Positions 54,914 to 64,000 of a stretch of 64,000 nt of DNA are shown here, one piece after another. Position 1 is the stretch's first letter. Every line of letters begins with the position of its first letter. Source of the stretch: Pycnopodia helianthoides (taxonomy: Eukaryota; Echinodermata; Asteroidea; Forcipulatida; Asteriidae); the NCBI GenBank assembly GCA_032158295.1, contig CM063258.1:12995703-13059702 (forward strand), in the 5' to 3' direction. The notes under the pieces were generated by a model. The model had not been told where the DNA came from, made no database searches, and saw nothing but the letters and a program-made list of their open reading frames with translations. The translations under genes and the position numbers were made by a program.

Positions 54914-57900
54914 GTAGGTTTGTTGTGTTGTTTATAAATTGTAAAAAGGCCTGTTTACATGCACTTTGACTTCATCATCATGACACTTAGAGCCTGGTCA
55001 AATAAAATACAGTGCATGCAAACAAAACAAATTCAGATGTGAATGTATTTTTTCTTGAAAATATTCTCTAAATTGCCTCATGTGACATGACCCGTTGACT
55101 TGTTTGTTTTATCACCCAAACAAATTGTTCCAAAAAAGTGCTGGAGGGAATTTGATGAAGTCTTATATTATGTAAACAGACCTTTACTTACAGTCCAGTT
55201 ATTGCAAGTTGTGACTGTTGATGTAAGGTACATATCATCTTGTGCCTGGCAGAAGGCTACGCGATTCTGCTAGCAAACCTCAGGACAACATTCCTCTAAG
55301 CAGAAAGGTCCTAAGCAATCAAATTATCACATTTTTCATGATGGAGCTAAACATATATTGTGCGTTGCTGGCATTACTCTAACTTAGTCATGCGTCTTCA
55401 TTCTCTTGCTGAATGTGACTTTCCTTCAATGATTGAACTCTCCACTCAGCTTGTTAACTCGATGAATGTAATTTTCCCAACTCCCCAATCAGTTATTTAA
55501 AAAGCATGGCCCATTACTTGCTTTGTTCAAATTTTTTGCCAGACACACTTTCCTTTATCCTTCTGCCAGCATCTGACAATAATAATGGAAAGATAATTAA
55601 TAATTAGAAGCACATGTACATATCCTAGGGGTATATTGTACAATCATGAATCAACGTGATGCTAGCAAAGTAGTTACAGGCATGACAGTTGACACATAGT
55701 GCTTTTTAGAAGGAGTTCCTTTAGCTTAATTATCTCGACCCCCCCCCCCCCCTGCCCCTTCTGGTTACACCACTGCTACTGGGCAAATTTTCCTTACATC
55801 CTTCTGCCTGCACAAGATGATAATATTGTAAGATAATTAATTAGGTACTAGTGTATTGTACAATCATGAATGTGATGCTAACAAAGTGGCTTGCAGGTGT
55901 GACAGTGTGATACAATTGGTTTTTAGAATGAGTAGTGCCTTGTTTAAACAAACACACTGTACAACCCACCAGCCCAGCTCAACTGTAAAAAAGTCAGCAA
56001 ATTTGTAAACACAGACATTCAGTTAGTCGTGGATTTTGTACCATTCGTGCTTATTTCAACAGCACTACTACAGAAGAAGTTGAATGTGGAGACAATTGTA
56101 TTGTAGTATCAAGTTAACGAGAGAAAAGCTTTCAGATTATGTAAGACAATCATCAGTCGTTTTGTTCATCTTCAGTAAGCATGTACCCCATTGATATTAC
56201 ATAGGCTTTTATGCATGTTAATATTTTCTATTTTGTAGCTTCAGTAGAGACTGTGAATGTATTATTTAGTAATCTTTAAACTAAGAAATTAATTGAGCAC
56301 CATTGTCAAGTTGTTGGAACACTGATCGGTTCTTCTCTGAACAAACTTTTTCAATCAGAAATTTATTTTACTCATGACATGTTAAGAGAAATTACTTTCA
56401 ACTCCATTGCTTCTTTTTGAGAGGGACCCAGAGTACATGTAAATTAATTCTTATCTTTCTGTTTTACTTTGAGTAAATTTCACCAAACAAACAACCTTTG
56501 AATTTGTCGTCAAAATAGGATAAGATGGTTGAAATTTAGTTTGAAAACACCTTGACATCAGGCTTATTTTGATTGCGGCAATCGATATAAGTAGGAATGA
56601 TTTATGGGAATTACAAATGGTGTTCTTCCGACTTTTACAATATTTAAAACAGAACTGTTTCTCTGGAAGACTGGTAGGCATACAGTAGAACCTAATAATC
56701 AGTGAACTTTCAGATTGAAATGCATCATTTTTTTAAAGTTTTTTTTTAACTACCTGTACTATCTTAGAGAACTTTTCTTGGGGCATTTGCTACTTGATGT
56801 AGTTGTATGGAGAATTGTTAGGCCTGGAAATGTTAGTTTACTAGTTAGAATTTTGGAAGGTCTTTTTGTTTAAAAATGGTGGCATAACCAGAGGCAGCCC
56901 CTCTCCCCCTCCGTTCCCAAATGAGTATGAAAAAATGCACAAATGAATGGTTTGATACATTAAATAGCCACCTCAAGCTATGTTTTTACCCCCTTCAATC
57001 AGTGCAGTAATTTACCCATAATTTAGATTTCTTAAATCTACGAAGCCAGAAATTGTTTAGTCTGGCTCTTTCCTCTTTGAAAGAAAGAAAGGAAAAAAGG
57101 CCCTCATTCTCCTCTTTGTTACTTATCAGTGAACTTCAGATTAAAATTAATTATTCCCCCAATTTTCTTTTTACAAACTCTGTACTTTACCTTTTAAATA
57201 TGTATTAACAATTTATTAAAATGTATGGGATGCCCATCTGACTACAGTGTATATATATTAAATTATAACGAATCATTGTGAAAAAATGGTCCCAGACGAT
57301 CTCAAAGCCATTGAAAGAATTTGAATTCTTAACAAACATCATGGTGTAGTCATTTTGTGACATTTAAACCAAACCGAAGAAACAGGGAAACATAGACTGG
57401 CTCCTTTTAATCAATGACCATCAGTAATAGTAATTAAATTGCTATTCCTATTAATGTATACTAGCTATCAAACCGTGCCATAACGGGGGTTGTGTAGACT
57501 TGATTTCAAGTCTGAGGTTGTGGTTATTTCTCTGCATCAGCCACGCAAAACGTATTGAGACCCGAAAAGTTAAATTATTTGTATTTTAACGATATTTGTT
57601 ACAAAATTCAACCGTAAAATAACGAAACTTTCAAATATACAAGTTATATATTAATACTAAATTGAGAAACGAAAAAATATATATAAAAAAAACACCCGTA
57701 AAACCTAGACCCTACTCTCAGTTCTTAAATTATTTTACATTAAACAAACTTTAATTGGTTTATTTTAACCACCATTTATTAAACTTAATGTTTGTATTTA
57801 TCGTTAAACATTAATCAGCCTTGATTGTTCAGACTATCGGCATTTTAGTTCATTCACTACCGCGAAATCAAACGGGGGCCAGTTACGTGCCCCTGTGGTC

Positions 57901-57942
57901 TTGGACAGGCACAGGTAGTTGGAACCATCCAAAGAAAACAAC
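54914..57942. other. Intergenic or intronic region
   Basis: No gene recognised. A poly-C run of about 14 (55,740-55,753) is present. A local repeat gives similar text twice (GATGCTAGCAAAGTAGTTAC near 55,660 and GATGCTAACAAAGTGGCTTG near 55,873, each preceded by ATTGTACAATCATGAAT). Confidence 0.45.
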
Positions 57943-57995
57943 AGGTACCCGATCACCATTTAACACCAGATAAACATAGTAGGGGTCGGGATACT
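57943..57995 (+). repeat. Inverted repeat, left arm
   Basis: AGGTACCCGATCACCATTTA then ACACCAGATAAACATAGTAG and GGGTC. The reverse complement occurs at 63,950-64,000, the window's end, with a small insertion. The arms face each other across 6 kb. Confidence 0.85.
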
Positions 57996-58106
57996 TGACG
58001 GCTTGATGCCGTGACGCAATATTCAAAATGGCCTCCAGCCATGCTTGATTTACGTTAACACCGTGGATGTATTACGATCATTTGATGTGATTTAAAGTCT
58101 CTAGAG
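57996..58106 (+). other. Candidate first exon with CTCTAGAG|GTAAGC donor
   Basis: A CG-containing stretch ending in a strong 5' splice site. A short frame starts ATGGCCTCCAGCCATGCT and stops after six codons. Could be a 5' UTR exon of a gene lying to the right. Confidence 0.25.
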
Positions 58107-59559
58107 GTAAGCTTTATCGTGTAGTTTATAAATGTTCAAACTGTAGAATACGAATAGGCCTTGTGGAACCCGTGTAAACACTGGAATTGTCATATAACGG
58201 GTAGTTTTGTGGAATTTCTTTTTCTACCGAGTGCACGTAAACAACGGCGCTTGAATTGAAAGTACAACGGCCGGAAGTAACTGTAACGTTGGGCCTGTTT
58301 AGGTCATTGTATTGTGCCAGTCAATGGCGACTTGCTGCCAATCAAAGGAAACAATCAACCTGTCATTTTAGAGTTACATAATCTGTTTTTTACCAATTGT
58401 AGTTTTCATAATATTGTATTTCTACCTTAATGCGTGGATGTTGCATCTGAGAATATGTAGGCCTGTATATTTCTGAAATAAAAAATTTGACATGAACGTC
58501 AGCTGTTGTAAACTGCTTACCAAACAAGATGGCATTTGGTATTATCGAATGGCCTCACGTTTCGACCTTTGCAGAGTCTTTCTCAAAGGCTGACTTTATT
58601 AAACGGGTTAAAGTTTTGCACCTACAGTCCTACACCCAGAACTGACAAAATTGTTCGTCTTTTTAAGACAAGGTAGTTTTAATAAAGGGGTTGGGATGGG
58701 TATCGATTTGAAAAAAGAAGAAGTTGGATTTAGTTTGTGATTTCTTTAAAAAAATTATCGAATAAAGAGAACGTTGATACCGTGTAACCCTATTTCTGTT
58801 TGATAATAATATATTTATTGATGTGTGTATTTACCTTGTCCAATTCACTGTGAATAGATACATTTTCTTTTTCTTTTTTAAATAAAAACAACAAATAAAT
58901 GAAAGCAAGCGTTGCTATTCGTAACGATGGGAATTTCAGTTGAATCTTTTTTTTTTTTTTTTTTTTTTTTTTAATCGTTCATCTTTGGGTTAAAAGGGCA
59001 GAATATGTTCGCCTTTTTCTTCAACAAAAAAACATAAAATTCTCAGTTAGATTTCCAGTTTCAAAAAATAAATAAATAATGGAACACAGGCAGCAAATTA
59101 TTTTTGAAATTAAAAAATTGGGTCGGGCGGGCGTTTCGGAAAATGTTTTGAATTTTTTTTTTTTAATTTATATTTCATAGTATCCCCTGACGTTGCCTCA
59201 TCTAAAAAATTCTTTGGCGCACAAATCAATTATTATTATTTTTGTGTTAAATGCAAAAACCCTCCTAAAAGACCCTCAATGCGCTTTGCCAAATAACAAT
59301 TAAAAGCAAGGCTATACAAAATAGTCCAATGCGTCATCACAGACGATACCACAGCGAGTACAGGACAACCAACTACCCACCAAAAAACAACGCTGTAATT
59401 CCCGCTAAGTCCTGCCGTCATAATGATGCCATCTAGCCCACTGAAGACCCACCACCATCTCCTCGCACCCCCCCCCCATGGTATCCCCTTCAATAGTCAG
59501 GCCAATAATTCCCCATATCATTTCTTTAGTGAACTAATTAATAGTCTATACCTACAGCG
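58107..59559. other. Spacer with Penelope-like relic and long poly-T
   Basis: The minus strand at about 58,590-58,545 reads CCTTTGAGAAAGACTCTGCA then AAGGTCGAAACG, a Penelope-type terminal signature with a CCTTTG/CAAAGG stem. A T-run of about 25 lies at 58,947-58,972. No gene recognised. Confidence 0.45.
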
Positions 59560-59945
59560 TGTGCCTTCCACTCGAATTATTTTCCAAGTCCAAACCAAAG
59601 AGTCCATGTCTATGCTTGCGCCTTCCACTCGCAAATATTTATTAAGTATAAAGCAAGCAATTCCCATGCCATAGTAACCTGCGTAAAGCAATGGCCCATG
59701 TTTCCCAAGTAAACCAATGGTATATACCTACAGCGTGTGCCTTCCAATCGCATTGTTTTTAAGTCAGAACCGTTTATACCTATTCCTTAGTAAGCTATGG
59801 TATAATAGCGTGTGCCTTCCACTCGCAAATATTTACTAAGTATAAAGCAAGCAATTCCCATGCCATTTATAATAGCGTGTGCCTTCCACTCGCAAATATT
59901 TACTAAGTATAAAGCAAGCAATTCCCGTGCCATAGTAACCTGCGT
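59560..59945 (+). repeat. Short tandem repeat with AGCGTGTGCCTTCCACTCGC
   Basis: Five copies of AGCGTGTGCCTTCCACTCGC or close variants. Three are followed by AAATATTTACTAAGTATAAA and GCAAGCAATTCCC; the last two full units lie about 66 bases apart and are nearly identical. Confidence 0.85.
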
Positions 59946-59984
59946 TAATATGAACCGAAGGTTTATCAAGTCCAAAATGGGGAA

Positions 59985-60145
59985 TTTTCCTGGGGGGGAC
60001 CCATATAGGTGTCGTGGGTTGGTGTCGGACTCCAGAGGTAGGGGTCCCAGGTTCGAATCCCGGTGGGTGGCGGCCGCGGTGAGTGGTGACCGCGAGGTGG
60101 AGACGAACCGCTCTCGCTCGCTTACTAAAGAAACTTAAAACTTAA
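59985..60145 (+). mobile_element. tRNA-derived SINE, family 3 (plus strand)
   Basis: A-box-like TGTCGTGGGTTGG, B box GGTTCGAATCC (60,051-60,061), then a GC-rich body and the tail CGCTCGCTTACTAAAGAAAC ending in AAACTTAAAACTTAAAAC. It is opposite in strand to the array that follows. Confidence 0.65.
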
Positions 60146-60214
60146 AACGAACCTCTGCACTTTTTAATTTGAAAATTTTTTAAAAATAAAAAGAGTTTTT
60201 TTAAAGGCCTCGAG

Positions 60215-61325
60215 ATTTTTCATAGCCGGGATTCGAACCCGGGACCTTTCGGTCCAGAGTCCGGAGCCCTTCCACTGGGCCACTGCTCCTCTTACTTAAA
60301 ATGTGTTCGAGTTTAATTTTATACCTTAGGGTGACTTTTTTTTATCAACAACGTATAAAAAGAACACCCGAGAATCACACCCGAGAATCGAACCCGGGAC
60401 CTTTCGGTCCAGAGTCCGGAGCCCTTCCACTGGGCCACTGCTCTTCTTAATTAATATGTGTTCGAATTTAATTTTATACCTTAGGATGATTTTTTTTATC
60501 AACAACGTACAAAAAGAACACCTGAGAATCACACCCGAGAATCGAACCCGGGACCTTTCGGTCCAGAGTCCGGAGCCCTTCCACTGGGCCACTGCTCTTC
60601 TTAATTAATATGTGTTCGAATTTAATTTTATACCTTAGGATGATTTTTTTTATCAACAACGTACAAAAAGAACACCTGAGAATCACACCCGAGAATCGAA
60701 CCCGGGACCTTTCGGTCCAGAGTCCGGAGCCCTTCCACTGGGCCACTGCTCTTCTTAATTAATATGTGTTCGAATTTAATTTTATACCTTAGGATGATTT
60801 TTTTTATCAACAACGTATAAAAAGAACATCCGACAATCGAACCCGGGACCTTTCGATCCAGAGTCCGGAGCCCTTCCACTGGGCCACTGCTCTTCCTACT
60901 CAATTTGTGTTCGAGTTTAATTTTATACCTTAGGATGATTTTATTTTTGTCAACAACGTATAAAAAAGAACACCCGAGAATCGAACCCGGGACCTTTCGG
61001 TCCAGAGTCCGGAGCCCTTCCACTGGGCCACTGCTCTTCTTAATTAATATGTGTTCGAATTTAATTTTATACCTTAGGATGATTTTTTTTATCAACAACG
61101 TATAAAAAGAACATCCGACAATCGAACCCGGGACCTTTCGATCCAGAGTCCGGAGCCCTTCCACTGGGCCACTGCTCTTCCTACTCAATTTGTGTTCGAG
61201 TTTAATTTTATACCTTAGGATGATTTTATTTTTGTCAACAACGTATAAAAAAGAACACCCGAGAATCGAACCCGGGACCTTTCGGTCCACAGTCCGGAGC
61301 CCTTCCGCTGGGCCACTGCTCCTCT
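60215..61325 (-). repeat. tRNA-like tandem array, subfamily 1 (8 units)
   Basis: Minus-strand units about every 142-156 bases (near 60,280; 60,435; 60,590; 60,743; 60,885; 61,027; 61,179; 61,310). Each reads AGAGCAGTGGCCCAGTGGAA (A box within), a Gln-like GGACTCTGGACC, then GGTCCCGGGTTCGATTCTCG (B box). Acceptor strands AGAGCAG and GTGTTCT pair at six of seven positions, the D arm GCCC/GGGC and the T arm pair well, and TTTTT follows directly, a Pol III terminator. The anticodon stem is poor; instead GGACC-GAAA-GGTCC can form a 5-bp hairpin with a GNRA loop. The first unit lacks the acceptor pairing. Whether these are transcribed tRNA-like RNAs or an amplified pseudo-tRNA is not decidable by eye. 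Confidence 0.82.
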
Positions 61326-61389
61326 TACTGAAACTGCGTTCTATTTTGATTTTATATATATATATATTTTATCAACAACGTATAAAAAG

Positions 61390-62930
61390 AATACCCGGGA
61401 AACGAACCCGGGACCTTTCGGTCCAAAGTCCGGAGCCCTTCCACCGGGCCACTGCTCTTCTTCCTTAAAATGTGTTCGAGTTAAACTTTATACCTTAGGA
61501 TGATTTTTTTAAAATCAATAACGTATAAAAAGAACACCCGGGAATCGAACCCAGTACTTTAGGCTTCAGAGTTCGGAGCCCTTCCACTGGGCCACTGCTC
61601 CTCTTACTGAAACTGCGTTCTATTTTGATTTTATACCGTAAGATATATATATATTTTATATCAACAACGTATAAAAAGAACACCCGGGAATCGAACCCAG
61701 TACTTTAGGCTTCAGAGTTCGGAGCCCTTCCACTGGGCCACTGCTCCTCTTACTGAAACTGCGTTCTATTTTGATTTTATACCGTAAGATATATATATAT
61801 TTTATATCAACAACGTATAAAAAGAACACCCGGGAATCGAACCCAGTACTTTAGGCTTCAGAGTTCGGAGCCCTTCCACTGGGCCACTGCTCCTCTTACT
61901 GAAACTGCGTTCTATTTTGATTTTATACCGTAAGATATATATATATTTTATATCAACAACGTATAAAAAGAACACCCGGGAATCGAACCCAGTACTTTAG
62001 GCTTCAGAGTTCGGAGCCCTTCCACTGGGCCACTGCTCCTCTTACTGAAACTGCGTTCTATTTTGATTTTATACCTTAAGATATATATATATTTTATATC
62101 AACAACGTATAAAAAGAACACCCGGGAATCGAACCCAGTACTTTAGGCTTCAGAGTCCGGAGCCCTTCCACTGGGCCACTGCACCTCTTAGTTAATATGC
62201 GTTCGAGTTTAAATTTATACCTTAGAATGATTTTTTTTTATCAACAACGTATAAAAAGACAGCCCGGGAATCGAACCCAGTACTTTAGGCTTCAGAGTCC
62301 GGAGCCCTTCCACTGGGCCACTGCTCCTCTTACTTAAACTGCGTTCTATTTTTGATTTTATACTTTAAGATATATATATATATTTTATATCAACAATGTA
62401 TAAAAAGAGCACCCGGGAATCGAAACCAGTACTTAAGGGTTCAGAGTCCAGAGCCCTTCCACTGGACCACTGCTCCTCTTACTTAAACTGCGTTCTATTT
62501 TGATTTTATATTTTAAGATATATATATATTTTATATCAACAACGTATAAAAAGAACACCCGGGAATCGAACCTAGTACTTTAGGCTTCAGAGTTCGGAGC
62601 CCTTCCACTGGGCCACTGGGTCACTGCACCTCTTACTTAATATGCGTTCGAGTTCAAATTTATACCTTAGAATGATTTTTTTTATCAACAACGTATAAAA
62701 AGAACACCCGGGAAACGAACCCAGTACTTCAGGGTTCAGAGTCCGGAGCCCTTCCACTGGGCCACTGCTCCTCTTACTTAAACTGCGTTCGATTTTGATT
62801 TTATACCTTAAGATATATTTTTTTATATATCAACAACCTAAAAAAGAACACCCGGGAATCGAACCTAGTACTTTAGGCTTCAGAGTTCGGAGCCCTTCCA
62901 CTGGGCCACTGCTCCTCTTACTTAAATTGC
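61390..62930 (-). repeat. tRNA-like tandem array, subfamily 2 (about 11 units)
   Basis: The array and minus-strand polarity continue (units near 61,450; 61,595; 61,740; 61,885; 62,030; 62,175; 62,320; 62,465; 62,612; 62,762; 62,906). The core is GGAGCAGTGGCCCAGTGGAA, CTCTGAAGCCTAAAGTACTG and GGTTCGATTCCCGGGTGTTC followed by TTTTT. The first unit (61,450) still has the subfamily 1 core. The GNRA hairpin is lost (GACC-GAAA-GGTC replaced by AAGCCTAAAGTACT). The spacer has a (TA)n run in most units. Units at 61,595-62,030 are nearly identical, so expansion here is recent. One unit near 62,612 carries a duplicated GGGCCACT. Confidence 0.82.
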
Positions 62931-62984
62931 GTTATAAGTTTAACTTAGAATGGACAGATTTTTTTTGTAATTTAATTTCAAAAA

Positions 62985-63060
62985 GGATTCTGCGGATTCG
63001 AACCGAGGACTCATCATTCCAGAATCCAAGGCCTTTCCACTAGGCTAAGGGGTCTTCATA
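62985..63060 (-). repeat. Divergent tRNA-like unit
   Basis: The minus strand reads GACCCCTTAGCCTAGTGGAA, TTGGATTCTGGAATGATGAG and CGGTTCGAATCCGCAGAA. A and B boxes are kept; the rest differs from the array. Confidence 0.7.
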
Positions 63061-63109
63061 CTCTCATACTAATATATGGCTAAGAAAAACCGCACTACCG
63101 AGGGGAACG

Positions 63110-63235
63110 ATTTAAAATTTAATTTCAAGGATTCGAACCCGGTAACATTTAGATTTAAGACACAGGGATTCGAACCCGGTACCTTGGGGTTCGGAGTGCT
63201 GATCCTTGTCCACAAGGCCAACGGTCCTCTGCCTA
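63110..63235 (-). repeat. Divergent tRNA-like unit with duplicated B box
   Basis: GACCGTTGGCCTTGTGGACA heads a minus-strand unit whose B box GGTTCGAATCC occurs twice (63,169-63,179 and 63,131-63,141), so it is probably a partial internal duplication. Confidence 0.65.
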
Positions 63236-63479
63236 ATTTGCATTTTAATGTAGTATATAATATCGGAATGAATCAACACCGGTAAAGTATAAGAGAGCTA
63301 CGATAAAAAGGACCGGCTCGGAGTACAACCAACCACGGAGTTGTAGCATGCACGGGGCCAGTCATTTCGACGGTGTTCTGGATAAATAAAATGCACAGGA
63401 CCAAAACGAGGGATAGCTTTATGTGTTTGAAGTATTTAACTGAAAAAGTAACAGCGACTGAAAACGTCGCTCAAAGTCT

Positions 63480-63785
63480 TACTCTGTTTTAATGGTTATT
63501 TATAAATATCGGATAGGCCTTTTATATAAGAAATGGTTGTTTAAAGTTAATGGTTATATATAAATAATGGTTGTTTATAAATAATGATTATATATAAATA
63601 GTGGTTACATAAAAATAATGGTTATAAAGTATATAAATTACGGTTGTATACAAATAATGGTTATTTATAAATATCGTTTAGGTCTATTTAAATAATGGTT
63701 ATCTATAAATAATGGTTGTTTATAAATAATGGTTACTTATAAATAATGGTTGTTTATAAATAATAGTTTTTATTAAACAACTGGA
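63480..63785 (+). repeat. AT-rich tandem repeat (TATAAATAATGGTT)
   Basis: At least 15 imperfect copies of a 13-20 base unit with AATGGTT and TTTATAAATA. No coding or RNA signal. Confidence 0.9.
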
Positions 63786-63949
63786 CTGGACTACTCCCTT
63801 GCATTTTTTTTCCCAAAATTGGCCGAAAATGAGTCTTTTCCGAATCGCCTGATATTTGATTTAGAGCTGAAATAGAAGAGGAAAAGATGAAAATTTTTGG
63901 TTTGAGTAGTCTATCTTGGCAACTTCTGAAGATATTGATAAGATATTGA
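63786..63949. other. Terminal spacer
   Basis: No gene recognised. It leads into the right arm of the inverted repeat. Confidence 0.35.
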
Positions 63950-64000
63950 CCCCTACTACATGTATAAGTTTATCTGGTGTTAAACGGTGATCGGGTACCT
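63950..64000 (-). repeat. Inverted repeat, right arm (cut by window end)
   Basis: The reverse complement reads AGGTACCCGATCACCGTTTA and ACACCAGATAAACTTATACA then GTAGTAGGGGTC. It pairs with 57,943-57,995. True length is unknown because the window stops here. Confidence 0.85.

Noticed and set aside
60628..61290. 220-codon minus-strand repeat frame (DRKVPGSILGC)
   Set aside because: It is translation of the tRNA-like array. A and B boxes and terminators explain the sequence better.
60215..62930. CRISPR-like repeat array
   Set aside because: Repeats are tRNA-shaped and spacers are similar to one another; the genome is animal with introns.

Overview
This is animal nuclear DNA: AT-rich, intron-containing and dense in transposon remnants. 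The gene and repeat content fits a marine invertebrate deuterostome, most likely an echinoderm and possibly a sea star. That is an inference from an intronless rhodopsin-class receptor with decayed relatives nearby, a tandem C2H2 zinc-finger cluster, tRNA-derived SINEs, and TTAA-flanked MITEs of a kind I associate with echinoderm genomes. No database search was possible.

Layout. Positions 1-16,990: one intact single-exon class A GPCR (8,615-9,718), two near-identical decayed half-copies of a sister receptor (window start, and 9,780-10,420), an inactivated APE/RT non-LTR retrotransposon on the minus strand with a PHD-like finger (3,365 to about 6,845), and a mosaic of old repeats rich in GACGTCA and CCGGAAGT modules. 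These include a 1.24-kb tandem duplication and a 0.6-kb direct duplication. Positions 16,991-26,904: the 3' half of a spliced gene for a glycerophosphocholine phosphodiesterase (GPCPD1/GDE5-like). Six phase-consistent exons are visible, but one exon is a base short and the last exon does not join in frame. Its last visible intron holds a 3-kb, 85-bp-period satellite packed with TGAGTCA motifs. Positions 26,428-35,400: MITEs, head-to-head tRNA-derived SINEs, a GC-rich minisatellite, and a nested foldback element with 9-bp target repeats.

Positions 35,478-50,200: a zinc-finger cluster of about four tandem units. Each unit has an A-type finger exon (3' splice site before GGCTTTCC) followed by a B-type exon (3' splice site two bases before an ATGAATTC start). 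Four long finger ORFs remain (36,046; 41,332; 45,213; 48,118). The others are broken by frameshifts, some of them shared between copies, a classic birth-and-death picture. Positions 52,850-54,913: three candidate noncoding exons around an intronic degenerate minisatellite. Positions 57,940-64,000: a pair of inverted sequences about 6 kb apart enclosing short repeats and an array of about 19 tRNA-like units on the minus strand (period about 142-156 bp, with A box, B box and oligo-T terminator), the most unusual structure in the window.

Functionally the genes are unrelated: a cell-surface receptor, a phospholipid-degradation enzyme, and DNA-binding finger proteins that in other animals often repress transposons. 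The tRNA-like array and the TGAGTCA satellite are the best candidates for something undescribed. All identifications are by reading motifs; exon calls rest on splice signals and reading phase, not transcripts.
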